From: Burkholderia sp. Ac-20365
GTDB taxonomy: Bacteria; Pseudomonadota; Gammaproteobacteria; Burkholderiales; Burkholderiaceae
NCBI RefSeq assembly: GCF_017104715.1
Contig: NZ_JAAGPI010000011.1
Span: 124,001-188,000 of the forward strand
DNA length: 64,000 bases
Direction: 5' to 3'
Below are positions 35,210 to 44,001 of this stretch, in pieces. Position numbers and translations under genes: made by a program. Under the pieces are notes generated by a model that worked only from the letters and a program-made list of their open reading frames with translations, ran no database searches and was not told the DNA's origin. How positions within the stretch are numbered: position 1 is the stretch's first letter; each line of letters opens with the position of its first letter.

Positions 35210-37099
35210 ATGCTTAGATCCAAAGCAACCTGGCTATCCTTCAGCGCTTTCCTTTTCGACTTGGCCGCTGTCACCGGCGCGTGGCTGATCGCATACGTAA
35301 TCCGCTTCAACGGCGTCGTGCCCGTTGATTTCCGCGACGGCGGGCTGCACGCGCTGATCTGGGTGCTGCCCGTCTACGGCGTGATGTTCCGCATCTTCGG
35401 TCTATACCGCGGCATGTGGGTGTTCGCAAGTCTGCCCGACCTGATGCGAATTTCGAAGGCGGTTGCGACGGGCGCTTTACTGTCGATGATTCTCGCGGTG
35501 TTGATCCAGCCTGTGCCGATCGTTCCGCGCTCCGTGTTGCTTGTCTCGCCGTTGCTGTTGTTCCTCGCGATGGGCGGCTCGCGCGCGCTGTATCGCGCGG
35601 CCAAGGAGTTTTACCTGTATGGCGGACTAGTCGCCCAAGGCAAGCCAGTTGTCGTGATCGGTGCGGGTACGGCGGGCGCGATGTTGGCGCGCGAGCTGTC
35701 GCGCACGAGTGAATGGCGGCTGATCGGTCTGCTCGACGACGACGTGTCCAAGCAGGGCCGCGAAATCTACGGTTACAAGGTTCTCGATTCGATCAACAAG
35801 CTGCCGGAGATCGCGGAGGCTACCAAGACCGAATACGCGATCATCGCGATTCCGTCGGCGCCGGTCGAGCAGCAGCGCCGTGCGGCGACGTTGTGCGTAC
35901 GCGCTGGCGTGCGTGCGATGGTGCTGCCCGCACTGACGGACGTCGCCGAGGAGCAGGCGTCGCTTTCGCGCGTGCGCCACATCGATCTCGAAGATCTGCT
36001 TGGCCGAGAGCCAGTGCATATCGACACACCGCACGTCGAAGCATTGCTGCATGACCGCGTCGTCATGGTGACGGGGGCGGGCGGCTCGATTGGCTCGGAA
36101 CTGTGCCGTCAGATCCTGCGTTTCGAACCCGCGCAGCTGATCGCATTCGATATTTCCGAGTTCGCGATGTACCGCCTTGTCGAAGAGATACAGGAGCGCT
36201 ATCCAAGCACCTCGATTGTGCCCGTGATCGGCGACGCGAAGGACTCGCTGCTTCTCGACCAGGTAATGGCGCGGCTCACGCCGCACATCGTCTATCACGC
36301 TGCCGCCTACAAGCACGTGCCGCTGATGGAGGAACAAAACGCCTGGCAGGCGGTGCGCAACAACGTGCTCGGCACGTACCGCGTGGCGCGCGCGGCGATC
36401 CGTCACGACGTTAAGCGCTTCGTTCTGATCTCGACCGATAAGGCCGTCAATCCGACCAACGTGATGGGCGCGAGCAAGCGGCTCGCCGAGATGGCGTGCC
36501 AGGCGCTGCAGCAGACAAGCGAGCGCACGCAGTTCGAAACCGTGCGCTTCGGTAACGTGCTTGGCAGCGCGGGCAGCGTGATTCCGAAATTCCAGCAGCA
36601 GATCGCGAAAGGTGGTCCCGTTACAGTCACGCACCCGGAAATCACCCGCTTTTTCATGACGATTCCCGAGGCCTCGCAGCTTGTGCTGCAGGCGTCGAGC
36701 ATGGGCCATGGTGGCGAGATCTTCATTCTCGACATGGGCGAGCCGATGAAGATCGTCGACCTCGCGCGCGACCTGATTCGCCTCTACGGCTTCACCGAAG
36801 ACCAGATCCGCATCGAGTTCACGGGCCTGCGTCCCGGCGAGAAGCTGTATGAAGAACTGCTTGCCGACGAAGAAACGACCACGCGCACCCCGCATGCGAA
36901 GCTGCGTATCGCGTTGGCGCGGGGCGTCCCCGACAATCTGCTCGATGAACTGCTGCCGTGGCTGATGCAGCATCGCGTGCTGATGGACGACGAAGTGCGC
37001 CGCGATCTGCGCCGCTGGGTCTCCGAATATCAGCCGACGCTAGCCGCGCCGCCGCTGCGCAGCGTGCCGCCGCCCGCGGGCAAGCGGGCTTCAATGTAA
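35210..37099 (+). CDS. wbpM: Membrane-bound UDP-sugar 4,6-dehydratase, WbpM/FlaA1/CapD family
   Basis: About 629 residues. Four N-terminal membrane segments lead into a CoA-binding-like domain (VVVIGAGTAGAML) and a C-terminal extended SDR domain with GAGGSIGSELCRQ, STDKAVNPTNVMG and a Met in place of the usual catalytic Tyr (MGASK), as in active WbpM/FlaA1. It converts UDP-GlcNAc to the 4-keto-6-deoxy sugar for QuiNAc/FucNAc. The ATG at 35210 has GAGG at proper distance; the ATG at 35201, overlapping the previous stop, does not. Confidence 0.9.
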   Translation: MLRSKATWLSFSAFLFDLAAVTGAWLIAYVIRFNGVVPVDFRDGGLHALIWVLPVYGVMFRIFGLYRGMWVFASLPDLMRISKAVATGALLSMILAVLIQPVPIVPRSVLLVSPLLLFLAMGGSRALYRAAKEFYLYGGLVAQGKPVVVIGAGTAGAMLARELSRTSEWRLIGLLDDDVSKQGREIYGYKVLDSINKLPEIAEATKTEYAIIAIPSAPVEQQRRAATLCVRAGVRAMVLPALTDVAEEQASLSRVRHIDLEDLLGREPVHIDTPHVEALLHDRVVMVTGAGGSIGSELCRQILRFEPAQLIAFDISEFAMYRLVEEIQERYPSTSIVPVIGDAKDSLLLDQVMARLTPHIVYHAAAYKHVPLMEEQNAWQAVRNNVLGTYRVARAAIRHDVKRFVLISTDKAVNPTNVMGASKRLAEMACQALQQTSERTQFETVRFGNVLGSAGSVIPKFQQQIAKGGPVTVTHPEITRFFMTIPEASQLVLQASSMGHGGEIFILDMGEPMKIVDLARDLIRLYGFTEDQIRIEFTGLRPGEKLYEELLADEETTTRTPHAKLRIALARGVPDNLLDELLPWLMQHRVLMDDEVRRDLRRWVSEYQPTLAAPPLRSVPPPAGKRASM

Positions 37100-37127
37100 T
37101 GAAAAAGGCGCCGAGGCGCCTTTTTCA
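37100..37127 (+). terminator. Strong intrinsic terminator after wbpM
   Basis: A perfect 13-bp inverted repeat (37100-37112 and 37115-37127) with a 2-base loop, GC-rich in the inner half and with an A run before and a T run after. It would work in both directions. It immediately follows the TAA of the dehydratase and separates the O-antigen unit from the gtr-like module. Confidence 0.92.
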
Positions 37128-37271
37128 TCTTCGTCGTGCTTCGCGTCTGGTTCGCGTCGACATGCCACGAACAATCGGGTGTCGCCACATGTGTGCGATA
37201 AAATAGGCGCGCTGTGCGCTTGCGCCTGTCACTTGCGACGCACACCTCATTTATCATCCTCCACGCCGCCG

Positions 37272-38246
37272 ATGCCCCTTTTCGATTCACATCGTCTAGC
37301 TGTTCTGATTCCCTGCTACAACGAAGCCGCAACCGTGCGCTCCGTCGTACGTGATTTCCGCGCGGCACTGCCGAACGCCAGCATCTATGTATTCGACAAC
37401 AACTCGACGGACAACACCAGCGATGTAGCGCGTGCGGCGGGCGCTGTGGTGCGCCAGGTCGGATATCAGGGCAAAGGCAATGTGATCCGGCGGATGTTCG
37501 CGGATATCGACGCGGACGTGTATGTGCTTGTAGACGGTGACGACACCTACGATGCCACGGCCGCACCGGAGATGATCGAGCGTCTCGTCACTGACACGCT
37601 CGACATGGTTGTGGCAACACGCCATACCGACGAGCAGGAAGCGTACCGCCTCGGGCATCGCTTCGGCAACGTAATGCTCACGCGCTTTGTCGCGTCGATC
37701 TTCGGTCGCACTTTCACGGACATGTTGTCGGGCTATCGCGTATTCTCGCGCCGCTACGTGAAGTCGTTCCCTGCGCATTCGAAGGGCTTCGAAACCGAAA
37801 CAGAGCTTACCGTCCATGCACTCGAACTGCGCATGCCCGTTGCCGAAATCGCCACGCGTTACAAATCGCGACCGGAGGGCTCCGTCAGCAAGCTCAACAC
37901 GTATCGCGACGGCTTTCGCATTCTCAGCATGATCGTGAAGCTGTTTCGCGCCGAGCGACCCCTCGCTTTCTTTTCTATCGGCACGGTGATGTGCGGACTC
38001 GCCTCCATCGTGCTGGCAGTGCCACTGCTGGAAACATACTTCGAAACAGGACTTGTGCCGCGGTTTCCGACGGCTGTGCTGTGCGCCGCGCTAATGACCT
38101 TCGCGGCGTTGTTCCTTGTGTGTGGCGTAATACTCGATACCGTCACGCATGGTCGCGCGGAAGTGAAGCGTCTCGCGTATCTCACCTTTCCAGCACCGGG
38201 AACTGAACTCGAGCGTGCGGCTGTGGCGGCGAAGGCTGTCGAATGA
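37272..38246 (+). CDS. GtrB-like membrane-anchored glycosyltransferase family 2
   Basis: A 324-residue protein. The GT-A domain begins AVLIPCYNEAATV, includes DNNSTDNT and VDGDDTYD, and is followed by two C-terminal membrane helices, the topology of GtrB/DPM1-type enzymes. Such enzymes load a sugar onto undecaprenyl phosphate. The ATG at 37272 was chosen over an upstream GTG whose extension is unlike the family. Its stop overlaps the GtrA-family ATG, and with the next two genes it forms a Gtr-like set. Confidence 0.83.
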   Translation: MPLFDSHRLAVLIPCYNEAATVRSVVRDFRAALPNASIYVFDNNSTDNTSDVARAAGAVVRQVGYQGKGNVIRRMFADIDADVYVLVDGDDTYDATAAPEMIERLVTDTLDMVVATRHTDEQEAYRLGHRFGNVMLTRFVASIFGRTFTDMLSGYRVFSRRYVKSFPAHSKGFETETELTVHALELRMPVAEIATRYKSRPEGSVSKLNTYRDGFRILSMIVKLFRAERPLAFFSIGTVMCGLASIVLAVPLLETYFETGLVPRFPTAVLCAALMTFAALFLVCGVILDTVTHGRAEVKRLAYLTFPAPGTELERAAVAAKAVE

Positions 38247-38632
38247 AGCGCGAATTACTGCGCTTCGCCATCGCCGGCGTGATTGGCTTCATCGTCGACG
38301 CAGGCGTGCTGTACGGGATGCTCGCGCTCGGCGTGGGCTATTTCGCCGGCCGCGTGGTGTCGTTTGTCGCGGCCGTCTGGTCGACGTGGCAGTTCAATCG
38401 ACACTTCACGTTCGTCCAGGGCAGCAACAAATCCGCGTGGGCCGAGTGGTGGCATTATCTGTTTGCGATGCTGGGTGGCGGCGTGGTCAACTACGCAGCC
38501 TATAGCGCGACCGTCCTGCTGCTGCCGAAGAGCGCGCTACTGCCGCTCATCGCCGTTGCCGTCGGTTCGCTCGCAGGCATGACGGTCAACTTCCTCAGCG
38601 CGAAGCTGTGGGTGTTCAAGGCTCGCTCGTGA
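38243..38632 (+). CDS. GtrA family membrane protein (putative lipid-linked sugar flippase)
   Basis: A 129-residue protein with four membrane helices and the N-terminal ELLRFAIAGVIGFIVD segment of the GtrA family. In serotype-converting phages GtrA translocates undecaprenyl-phosphate-glucose. It overlaps both neighbours by 4 bases (ATGA and GTGA), so all three genes are translationally coupled. Confidence 0.85.
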   Translation: MKRELLRFAIAGVIGFIVDAGVLYGMLALGVGYFAGRVVSFVAAVWSTWQFNRHFTFVQGSNKSAWAEWWHYLFAMLGGGVVNYAAYSATVLLLPKSALLPLIAVAVGSLAGMTVNFLSAKLWVFKARS

Positions 38633-40497
38633 CCTCCCGCCCCGTAAAGCCGCATCTTCAAACCAGGGCTGTATTGCCCAGCGGGCGCCGACGGATCGTC
38701 GATCTCCGCTCGCGTCGGGCGATGATAGCCGCGTGCGTGATCGTGCCGCTTCTGTTCGGCCTCTATTCGTTGCTTCTGGGTGCCGACGCGAACTGGGATC
38801 TGTACAACTATCACCTGTACAACCCGTTCGCGTGGCTGCACGGCAAGCTGCAGACCGATCTCGCGCCGGCGGGCATGCAAACGTATTTCAATCCGCTGCT
38901 CGACACGGCGGTATATCTGTTGAATTCGTATCTGCCATCGCGCGTCGTCGGCTTTCTGTTGGGCGTGCTGCATGGCTCGACGTTTGTGCTGATTGTCGCG
39001 ATTGCGCGCCAGCTTTGGCCGTCAGGGTCTGGCGACGCCGGTTACCGCCTCCCCATTCTGATCGCCGCCGCGGGCTGCCTCACTGCGAACTTTCTCTCGG
39101 GCCTCGGCAGTTCGATGGGCGACGACACGACTGCGGTCTTCGTGCTCGCCGGTCTGCTGGTGACGCTTGCAAACTGGCAGCGCATCGGCACCCGCTCGCT
39201 CGGCGCACTCGCTGCCGCGACGTCAAGTGGTTTGCTAGTCGGTTTCGCGGCGGGTCTGAAGCTCACGAATGCGGTGTTTGCCGTCGCGCTCTGTTTGAGC
39301 CTTCTGAGCTATCCGGGCTCACTGCCGGTAAGAATCCGCGTCGCATTCCTGTTCGGTGTCGGTGTATTGATCGGCACGGTTGCGACCACGGGCTACTGGA
39401 TGCTTCATCTGTGGCACCAGTACGGCAATCCGCTGTATCCGCAGTTCGGCAAGTACTTTCCGAATTCGCTGACGGCAGCCGTCGCGCAAAGCGACGTTCG
39501 CTGGTTGCCGCGCAACGTCGTCGAGACGCTGCTTTGGCCGTTCATCATCGCTGCGGACTCGAAACGGGTAGGCGAAGTATCGATTCGTCAGGTGATCTGG
39601 CCGATCGTCTACGTTGCGCTCGTGTGGTGGATGCTCGCCCGTACGGTGCGTCGTATTACGGGCCGGCCGCACGCCTCGCTCGAACCGAAGCAACGGCTCG
39701 TGGTGCTGTTCGTCGTGCTGGGTTTTATCGTATGGATGAAACTCTTCAGCATTTACCGCTATATCGTGCCGATCGAGATGCTCGCGCCGATGGTGCTCGT
39801 GTTGCTGCTCGACCGGCTGCTGCCCGCGCGCATCGCGCGGCGAGCGGCAGCGTGGCTGCTTGTCGCCGCCACGGCGGTCGTCGTGACGGGTGGCGCCCGT
39901 ACCTGGGGGCACGAAGGCTGGGCCGATCCGCTCTATCACGCACAGGTTCCACCGCTTGCTCAGCCGGAGCGCACGACGGTCGTCATCAGGAGTACCACGT
40001 CGGGCTGGGCATGGATCGCGACGCGCTTTCCCGAGACGGTCGCATTCACGCAGATCGACAGCAGTTTCCCGGCGAGTGACGCGTTTCGTGCGCGCATCGT
40101 GATGCTCGCGCGCGAACGCGGCGGGCCAACTTTCGCGCTGATCGACGGCGCGCATAACTGGCGCGAGGACAATATCAAAGGTGTGAACGACGTCGCTGCC
40201 GCGCTTGCGTTGACGCGCTCGACGCGCGGCTGCGATACGTTGCGCTGGGCAGTGTCGAAGCTACATCTGCATGCCGCCGTCGAAAGTCCACGCGATGAAT
40301 CGGAACAATGCCGGCTCGGCCTGCGCGCCGACGATCGGTTCGACATCGCCGCGCGCAACCGGGAGCTTGCAGCCGACGCTGCTACTGCTTTTGAGCGCGC
40401 CGGTTTTGATTTCGACGCGCAATCGTGCACGCCATATGAAGCCGGAATCGGCAAGGGCATGCTCGCCTGGCAGTGGTGCAAGATCAGTCCACGCTGA
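38629..40497 (+). CDS. Large polytopic membrane protein, candidate GtrC-type glycosyltransferase
   Basis: About 622 residues. Roughly ten to twelve membrane segments occupy the first two thirds, with an early periplasmic-side region rich in acidic and aromatic residues (GADANWDLYNYHLYNP). A soluble C-terminal part of about 170 residues follows. The layout is that of GT-C enzymes, which use polyprenyl-phosphate sugars, but I recognise no named family. The GTG start at 38629 overlaps the gtrA stop. Given its neighbours, it is the best candidate for the enzyme that attaches the flipped sugar to the O-antigen; a polymerase or ligase role is an alternative. Confidence 0.7.
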   Translation: MTSRPVKPHLQTRAVLPSGRRRIVDLRSRRAMIAACVIVPLLFGLYSLLLGADANWDLYNYHLYNPFAWLHGKLQTDLAPAGMQTYFNPLLDTAVYLLNSYLPSRVVGFLLGVLHGSTFVLIVAIARQLWPSGSGDAGYRLPILIAAAGCLTANFLSGLGSSMGDDTTAVFVLAGLLVTLANWQRIGTRSLGALAAATSSGLLVGFAAGLKLTNAVFAVALCLSLLSYPGSLPVRIRVAFLFGVGVLIGTVATTGYWMLHLWHQYGNPLYPQFGKYFPNSLTAAVAQSDVRWLPRNVVETLLWPFIIAADSKRVGEVSIRQVIWPIVYVALVWWMLARTVRRITGRPHASLEPKQRLVVLFVVLGFIVWMKLFSIYRYIVPIEMLAPMVLVLLLDRLLPARIARRAAAWLLVAATAVVVTGGARTWGHEGWADPLYHAQVPPLAQPERTTVVIRSTTSGWAWIATRFPETVAFTQIDSSFPASDAFRARIVMLARERGGPTFALIDGAHNWREDNIKGVNDVAAALALTRSTRGCDTLRWAVSKLHLHAAVESPRDESEQCRLGLRADDRFDIAARNRELAADAATAFERAGFDFDAQSCTPYEAGIGKGMLAWQWCKISPR

Positions 40498-40625
40498 GTT
40501 CGCTCCAGGCGCGTGCAGCTTGTCGACGCATTCGCCACTCAATCTGGAAGGGCTTTCTCGTCTGAACCCTGTAGCGTGTGAATTTGCTTTAGATCAAGTT
40601 CACGCGTTACACAGTTCTGATTTCG

Positions 40626-41726
40626 TCAGCTATGCCGTCTTTTCCGCACCACCAGCCACTTCGGCGACTTGAACCGCACAATGCTCACGTACAGCCACAC
40701 GTAGGTGAGCGCGAAAACGACGACGAAGCAAAACAGATGCACCGTATGCCGCCAGAACAACGTCGCGGGAATCACGGCAATCAGACAAAGCAACCACAAA
40801 TACGGCGAAGTCAGCGAATTCCGCCGCGTCAGTTCACGCGCCGTCCGCGCACCCACAGCCCACCGCATCAGCCGCTTATAAACCAGCATATGCAGATGCA
40901 CGCCATCAGGAATCCCCGGTGACATCCCGCGAATAAATTTCTTCCGATAAATCGAGAAGCATGTCTCGAAGATCGGATACATGAACAGCAGCACGGGATA
41001 CCACGCCGACACATCGCGGTTGCGCATCACGAGCATGATCGACAGTTCGCCGAGCATGAAGCCGATGAAATACGCGCCACCGTCACCGAGAAAGATCAGA
41101 CCGGCCGGGAAGTTCCAGATGAAAAAGCCCATCACCGCGCCCATCATGATGAACGACGCCGACATTACGATCGGGTCATGCACCTGGAACGCCACATAGG
41201 CGAGCGACGCGAACATCATGAACGCGACCATCGAAGCGAGGCCGTTGAAGCCGTCGATGATATTGATCGCGTTGGCCAGCGCCGCCACAGCCAGCACCGT
41301 CACCGTACACGAGATGGCCGCATAGGACAGCAGAAAGTCGAGCGGCGGCACGCTGATGCGCGTAACGGCAATACCCAGCACGAAATACGCAAGCGCGGCG
41401 GCGATCATCGTGCAGATCAGGCGCGCGAGCGGCGACACCTTCTTCGTCAGATCTTCGATCAGACCCGACGCAAACGCAGGCAACCCGCACGCGACAACGC
41501 CAAGAATCCCCGCCGAAACCGCCGGATACGCGCCATACAGCTGTATCGCCGACGCGACCAGCCCCACCAGAATCCCCGTTCCGCCGATGCGCGGCACCGG
41601 CCGCGCGTGAAATTTCTGCACGCCCGCCAGATCGGTGTCCGCAAACGTTTCATGCAGATGCGCATACCGCACGATCACGAGCGTGATCAGTAATGAAACG
41701 ATGAAACCGAGCGCGAAACTGAGCAT
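40626..41726 (-). CDS. MraY/WecA-family undecaprenyl-phosphate glycosyl-1-phosphate transferase
   Basis: A 366-residue multi-spanning protein with RPVPRIGGTG, NAINIIDGFNGLAS, FLGDGGAYFIGF and the PDGVHLHMLVYKR loop, all hallmarks of the WecA/MraY family. It is a second initiating enzyme, distinct from the one at 34179, and probably serves another polymer. The start ATG at 41726 precedes the first membrane helix by one residue; upstream frame is not family-like. Confidence 0.82.
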   Translation of the reverse strand: MLSFALGFIVSLLITLVIVRYAHLHETFADTDLAGVQKFHARPVPRIGGTGILVGLVASAIQLYGAYPAVSAGILGVVACGLPAFASGLIEDLTKKVSPLARLICTMIAAALAYFVLGIAVTRISVPPLDFLLSYAAISCTVTVLAVAALANAINIIDGFNGLASMVAFMMFASLAYVAFQVHDPIVMSASFIMMGAVMGFFIWNFPAGLIFLGDGGAYFIGFMLGELSIMLVMRNRDVSAWYPVLLFMYPIFETCFSIYRKKFIRGMSPGIPDGVHLHMLVYKRLMRWAVGARTARELTRRNSLTSPYLWLLCLIAVIPATLFWRHTVHLFCFVVVFALTYVWLYVSIVRFKSPKWLVVRKRRHS

Positions 41727-41865
41727 GAAAGTCGGGGCCAAAAAAGCAAACGGTGGATTATACAAATGAAACGCAGCGCGCCCGGACGGGTTGACGGCGC
41801 GTCGACGGCAAGTGCCGCCGTTTGAGTCCATAATGCGCTGCAGGTCTGAGCAGGATTTCTTGAAG

Positions 41866-42300
41866 ATGCGTACCCCACTAGCTGCATGCCTGAGCGCCGC
41901 GCTGTTCGCGTTGCCGCTCTCAGCGATCGCCGCGCAGCCGATCGCTCCCATTTCCATGACTGGCGTCACCGATACCGGCGATACGGCCGAGCTTCGCTTC
42001 GACGCCACGCCTTCGAACGCCGCAACGCTGTTGATCAAGGGCGACCGGACGGGATCGCCGCCAAGGAGCTTCCCGGTCTCGTACACCTTCGAGCCGATCC
42101 AGAAGGGCGCGCTCAACAACCCGATCGTGAAGATCACGTTCAACGACAAGCAGACGATGACGATCGCTTGCGATCCGCTGTCGGACAACTGTCACGCCGA
42201 CAGCTACCCGACCGTCGGCGGCATCAGCTTCTCGATCCTGTGGCGCATCACACGCGCCGACACGCAGACCGCCCAGACCAGGGCGCACACGTCGCCATAG
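41866..42300 (+). CDS. Small exported protein of unknown function
   Basis: A 144-residue product with a clear Sec signal peptide: basic start, hydrophobic core ending LPLSAIAAQ, likely cleavage after AIA or IAA. The mature part is polar with two Cys residues close together (IACDPLSDNC) that could form a disulfide. I do not recognise a domain. It is divergent from the WecA-like gene and 132 bases upstream of the chemotaxis receptor. Confidence 0.6.
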   Translation: MRTPLAACLSAALFALPLSAIAAQPIAPISMTGVTDTGDTAELRFDATPSNAATLLIKGDRTGSPPRSFPVSYTFEPIQKGALNNPIVKITFNDKQTMTIACDPLSDNCHADSYPTVGGISFSILWRITRADTQTAQTRAHTSP

Positions 42301-42432
42301 CGCCGGGACGGGACCAGCGAGCGTCCCACATGCTGCGTCATGGATTGTCCCTATTCGGAGTCCGCGACACGCTGCCGTTAGCCATCGATGGGGCTGCCAT
42401 CCCGGCTGGCCGACTGCACGTCACGGACACTC

Positions 42433-43998
42433 ATGCTAAACAACATCACAATCCGGCAAGGACTGACGCTCGTCATCGGCATTTTTGCGGCATTTCTTCT
42501 GATCGTGATCGGCGTCGGCTGGGGCGCGCTGAAATTCACCAACGACGGCCTCGAGAACGTCCAGCAGTCGTCGGCGGCAATGAACGCGCTCACGTCGAGT
42601 TCGGAAAAGCTCTTGCAGGTGCGTCTGTCGCTCGGCAGTTACGAGACGCTCTTCAGTGTGGGCAAGGACACGGAGGGGCTGCTCGCGGCCGCGCACAAGA
42701 TGCTGGAAGCGTCGAACGAGGACTTCCGCGTCTACATGGCCGGCCCGTTCGGCAGCGAAGAAGAGCGCAAGCTCGCGCAGACGGTCGCCGAAGCGCGCAC
42801 GGCGCTCGTCAACCAGGCGATCGAGCCGGAACACAAGGCGCTCGTCGACAACGACTTCAACACCTTCCGCACGATCCAGGGCGAGACGGCGGATCATTTC
42901 TACCGTATCTACGCAAAGGCGATCGACGCGCTCAAGCGCGCGCAGACCGACAATCGCCAGCGCGAGGCCGACCAGTTGGGCCAGCGCTTCACGATCTCGA
43001 CGGTACTGTTCATCGCGATCGGCGTAGCCGCGCTGGTGGTGGGCGCGATGGCGCGCGTCGGTCTGTCCGCGGCGGTCGTGAAACCGGTGAACCAGACTAT
43101 TCGCCATTTCCGCAGCATGGCCGAAGGCGATCTGACGACCTCCGTCAAGGTGCGCTCGCGCAACGAGATGGGCCAGCTGTTGCAGGCGCTGTCGCAGATG
43201 CGCGACGGGCTGATCGACACCGTGTCGAAGGTACGCGGCAGCACGCATTCGATCACCCTCGGCGCCAACGAGATCGCCGCCGGCAACGCGGATCTGTCGA
43301 GCCGCACCGAACAGCAGGCGGCCGCGCTTCAGGAAACGGCGGCGAGCATGGAAGAGCTGTCGGCGACCGTCAAGCAGAACACCGACAACGCGAAGCTCGC
43401 CAGCCGTCTCGCGCAAGGCGCACTCGATACCGTTGTACGCGGCAGCGACGTGGTCACGCGCGTGACGGAAACGATGGACGGCATCACCACGTCGTCGCGC
43501 AAGGTCGGCGAGATCATCGGCATCATCGAAGGCATTGCGTTCCAGACGAACATTCTCGCGCTCAATGCAGCCGTCGAGGCGGCGCGTGCGGGCGAGCAGG
43601 GCCGCGGCTTTGCGGTCGTCGCTTCGGAAGTGCGTGCGCTCGCGCAACGCTCGGGCGCGGCGGCGAAAGAGATTCGCGAGCTGATCGGCGATTCGACGGC
43701 GCAGGTCGCGCAAGGCGCGTCGCTCGTGGCCGACGCGCGCAAGACGATGGAAGAGGCGATGAACTCCGTTCAGCGCGTGACGGGCATCATGTCGGAAATC
43801 GAAGGCGCCGCGCACGAGCAGAGCGACGGCATCGAGCAGATCAACAAGGCGATCGGCCAGATCGATGAAGTGACGCAGCAGAACGCGGCGCTCGTCGAGC
43901 AGGCGGCGGCCGCTGCGAAGACGCTCGAAGCGCAGGCTGTAGTGTTGCGCGAAGCGGTCGCCGTGTTCCGTCTGGAAGCAGCGGCGAGCGTTGCGTAG
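42433..43998 (+). CDS. Methyl-accepting chemotaxis protein
   Basis: A 521-residue receptor. It has a first membrane helix (about residues 11-32), a periplasmic helical sensor of about 150 residues, a second helix near 190-212, a HAMP domain, and a long cytoplasmic coiled coil with the conserved tip segment IAFQTNILALNAAVEAARAG. It ends without the NWETF-type pentapeptide, so it is probably methylated with help from other receptors. It stands alone among polysaccharide genes and ends 3 bases from the manC stop. Confidence 0.92.
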   Translation: MLNNITIRQGLTLVIGIFAAFLLIVIGVGWGALKFTNDGLENVQQSSAAMNALTSSSEKLLQVRLSLGSYETLFSVGKDTEGLLAAAHKMLEASNEDFRVYMAGPFGSEEERKLAQTVAEARTALVNQAIEPEHKALVDNDFNTFRTIQGETADHFYRIYAKAIDALKRAQTDNRQREADQLGQRFTISTVLFIAIGVAALVVGAMARVGLSAAVVKPVNQTIRHFRSMAEGDLTTSVKVRSRNEMGQLLQALSQMRDGLIDTVSKVRGSTHSITLGANEIAAGNADLSSRTEQQAAALQETAASMEELSATVKQNTDNAKLASRLAQGALDTVVRGSDVVTRVTETMDGITTSSRKVGEIIGIIEGIAFQTNILALNAAVEAARAGEQGRGFAVVASEVRALAQRSGAAAKEIRELIGDSTAQVAQGASLVADARKTMEEAMNSVQRVTGIMSEIEGAAHEQSDGIEQINKAIGQIDEVTQQNAALVEQAAAAAKTLEAQAVVLREAVAVFRLEAAASVA

Positions 43999-44001
43999 AA
44001 C

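Noticed and set aside
38733..40079. 448-codon frame within the membrane protein gene
   Set aside because: Arg-rich shadow; the overlapping frame 38629-40497 has clear membrane helices and a coupled start.
41886..43868. 660-codon frame over the exported protein and chemotaxis receptor
   Set aside because: Arg/Asp-rich shadow frame; the real genes have a signal peptide and receptor motifs.
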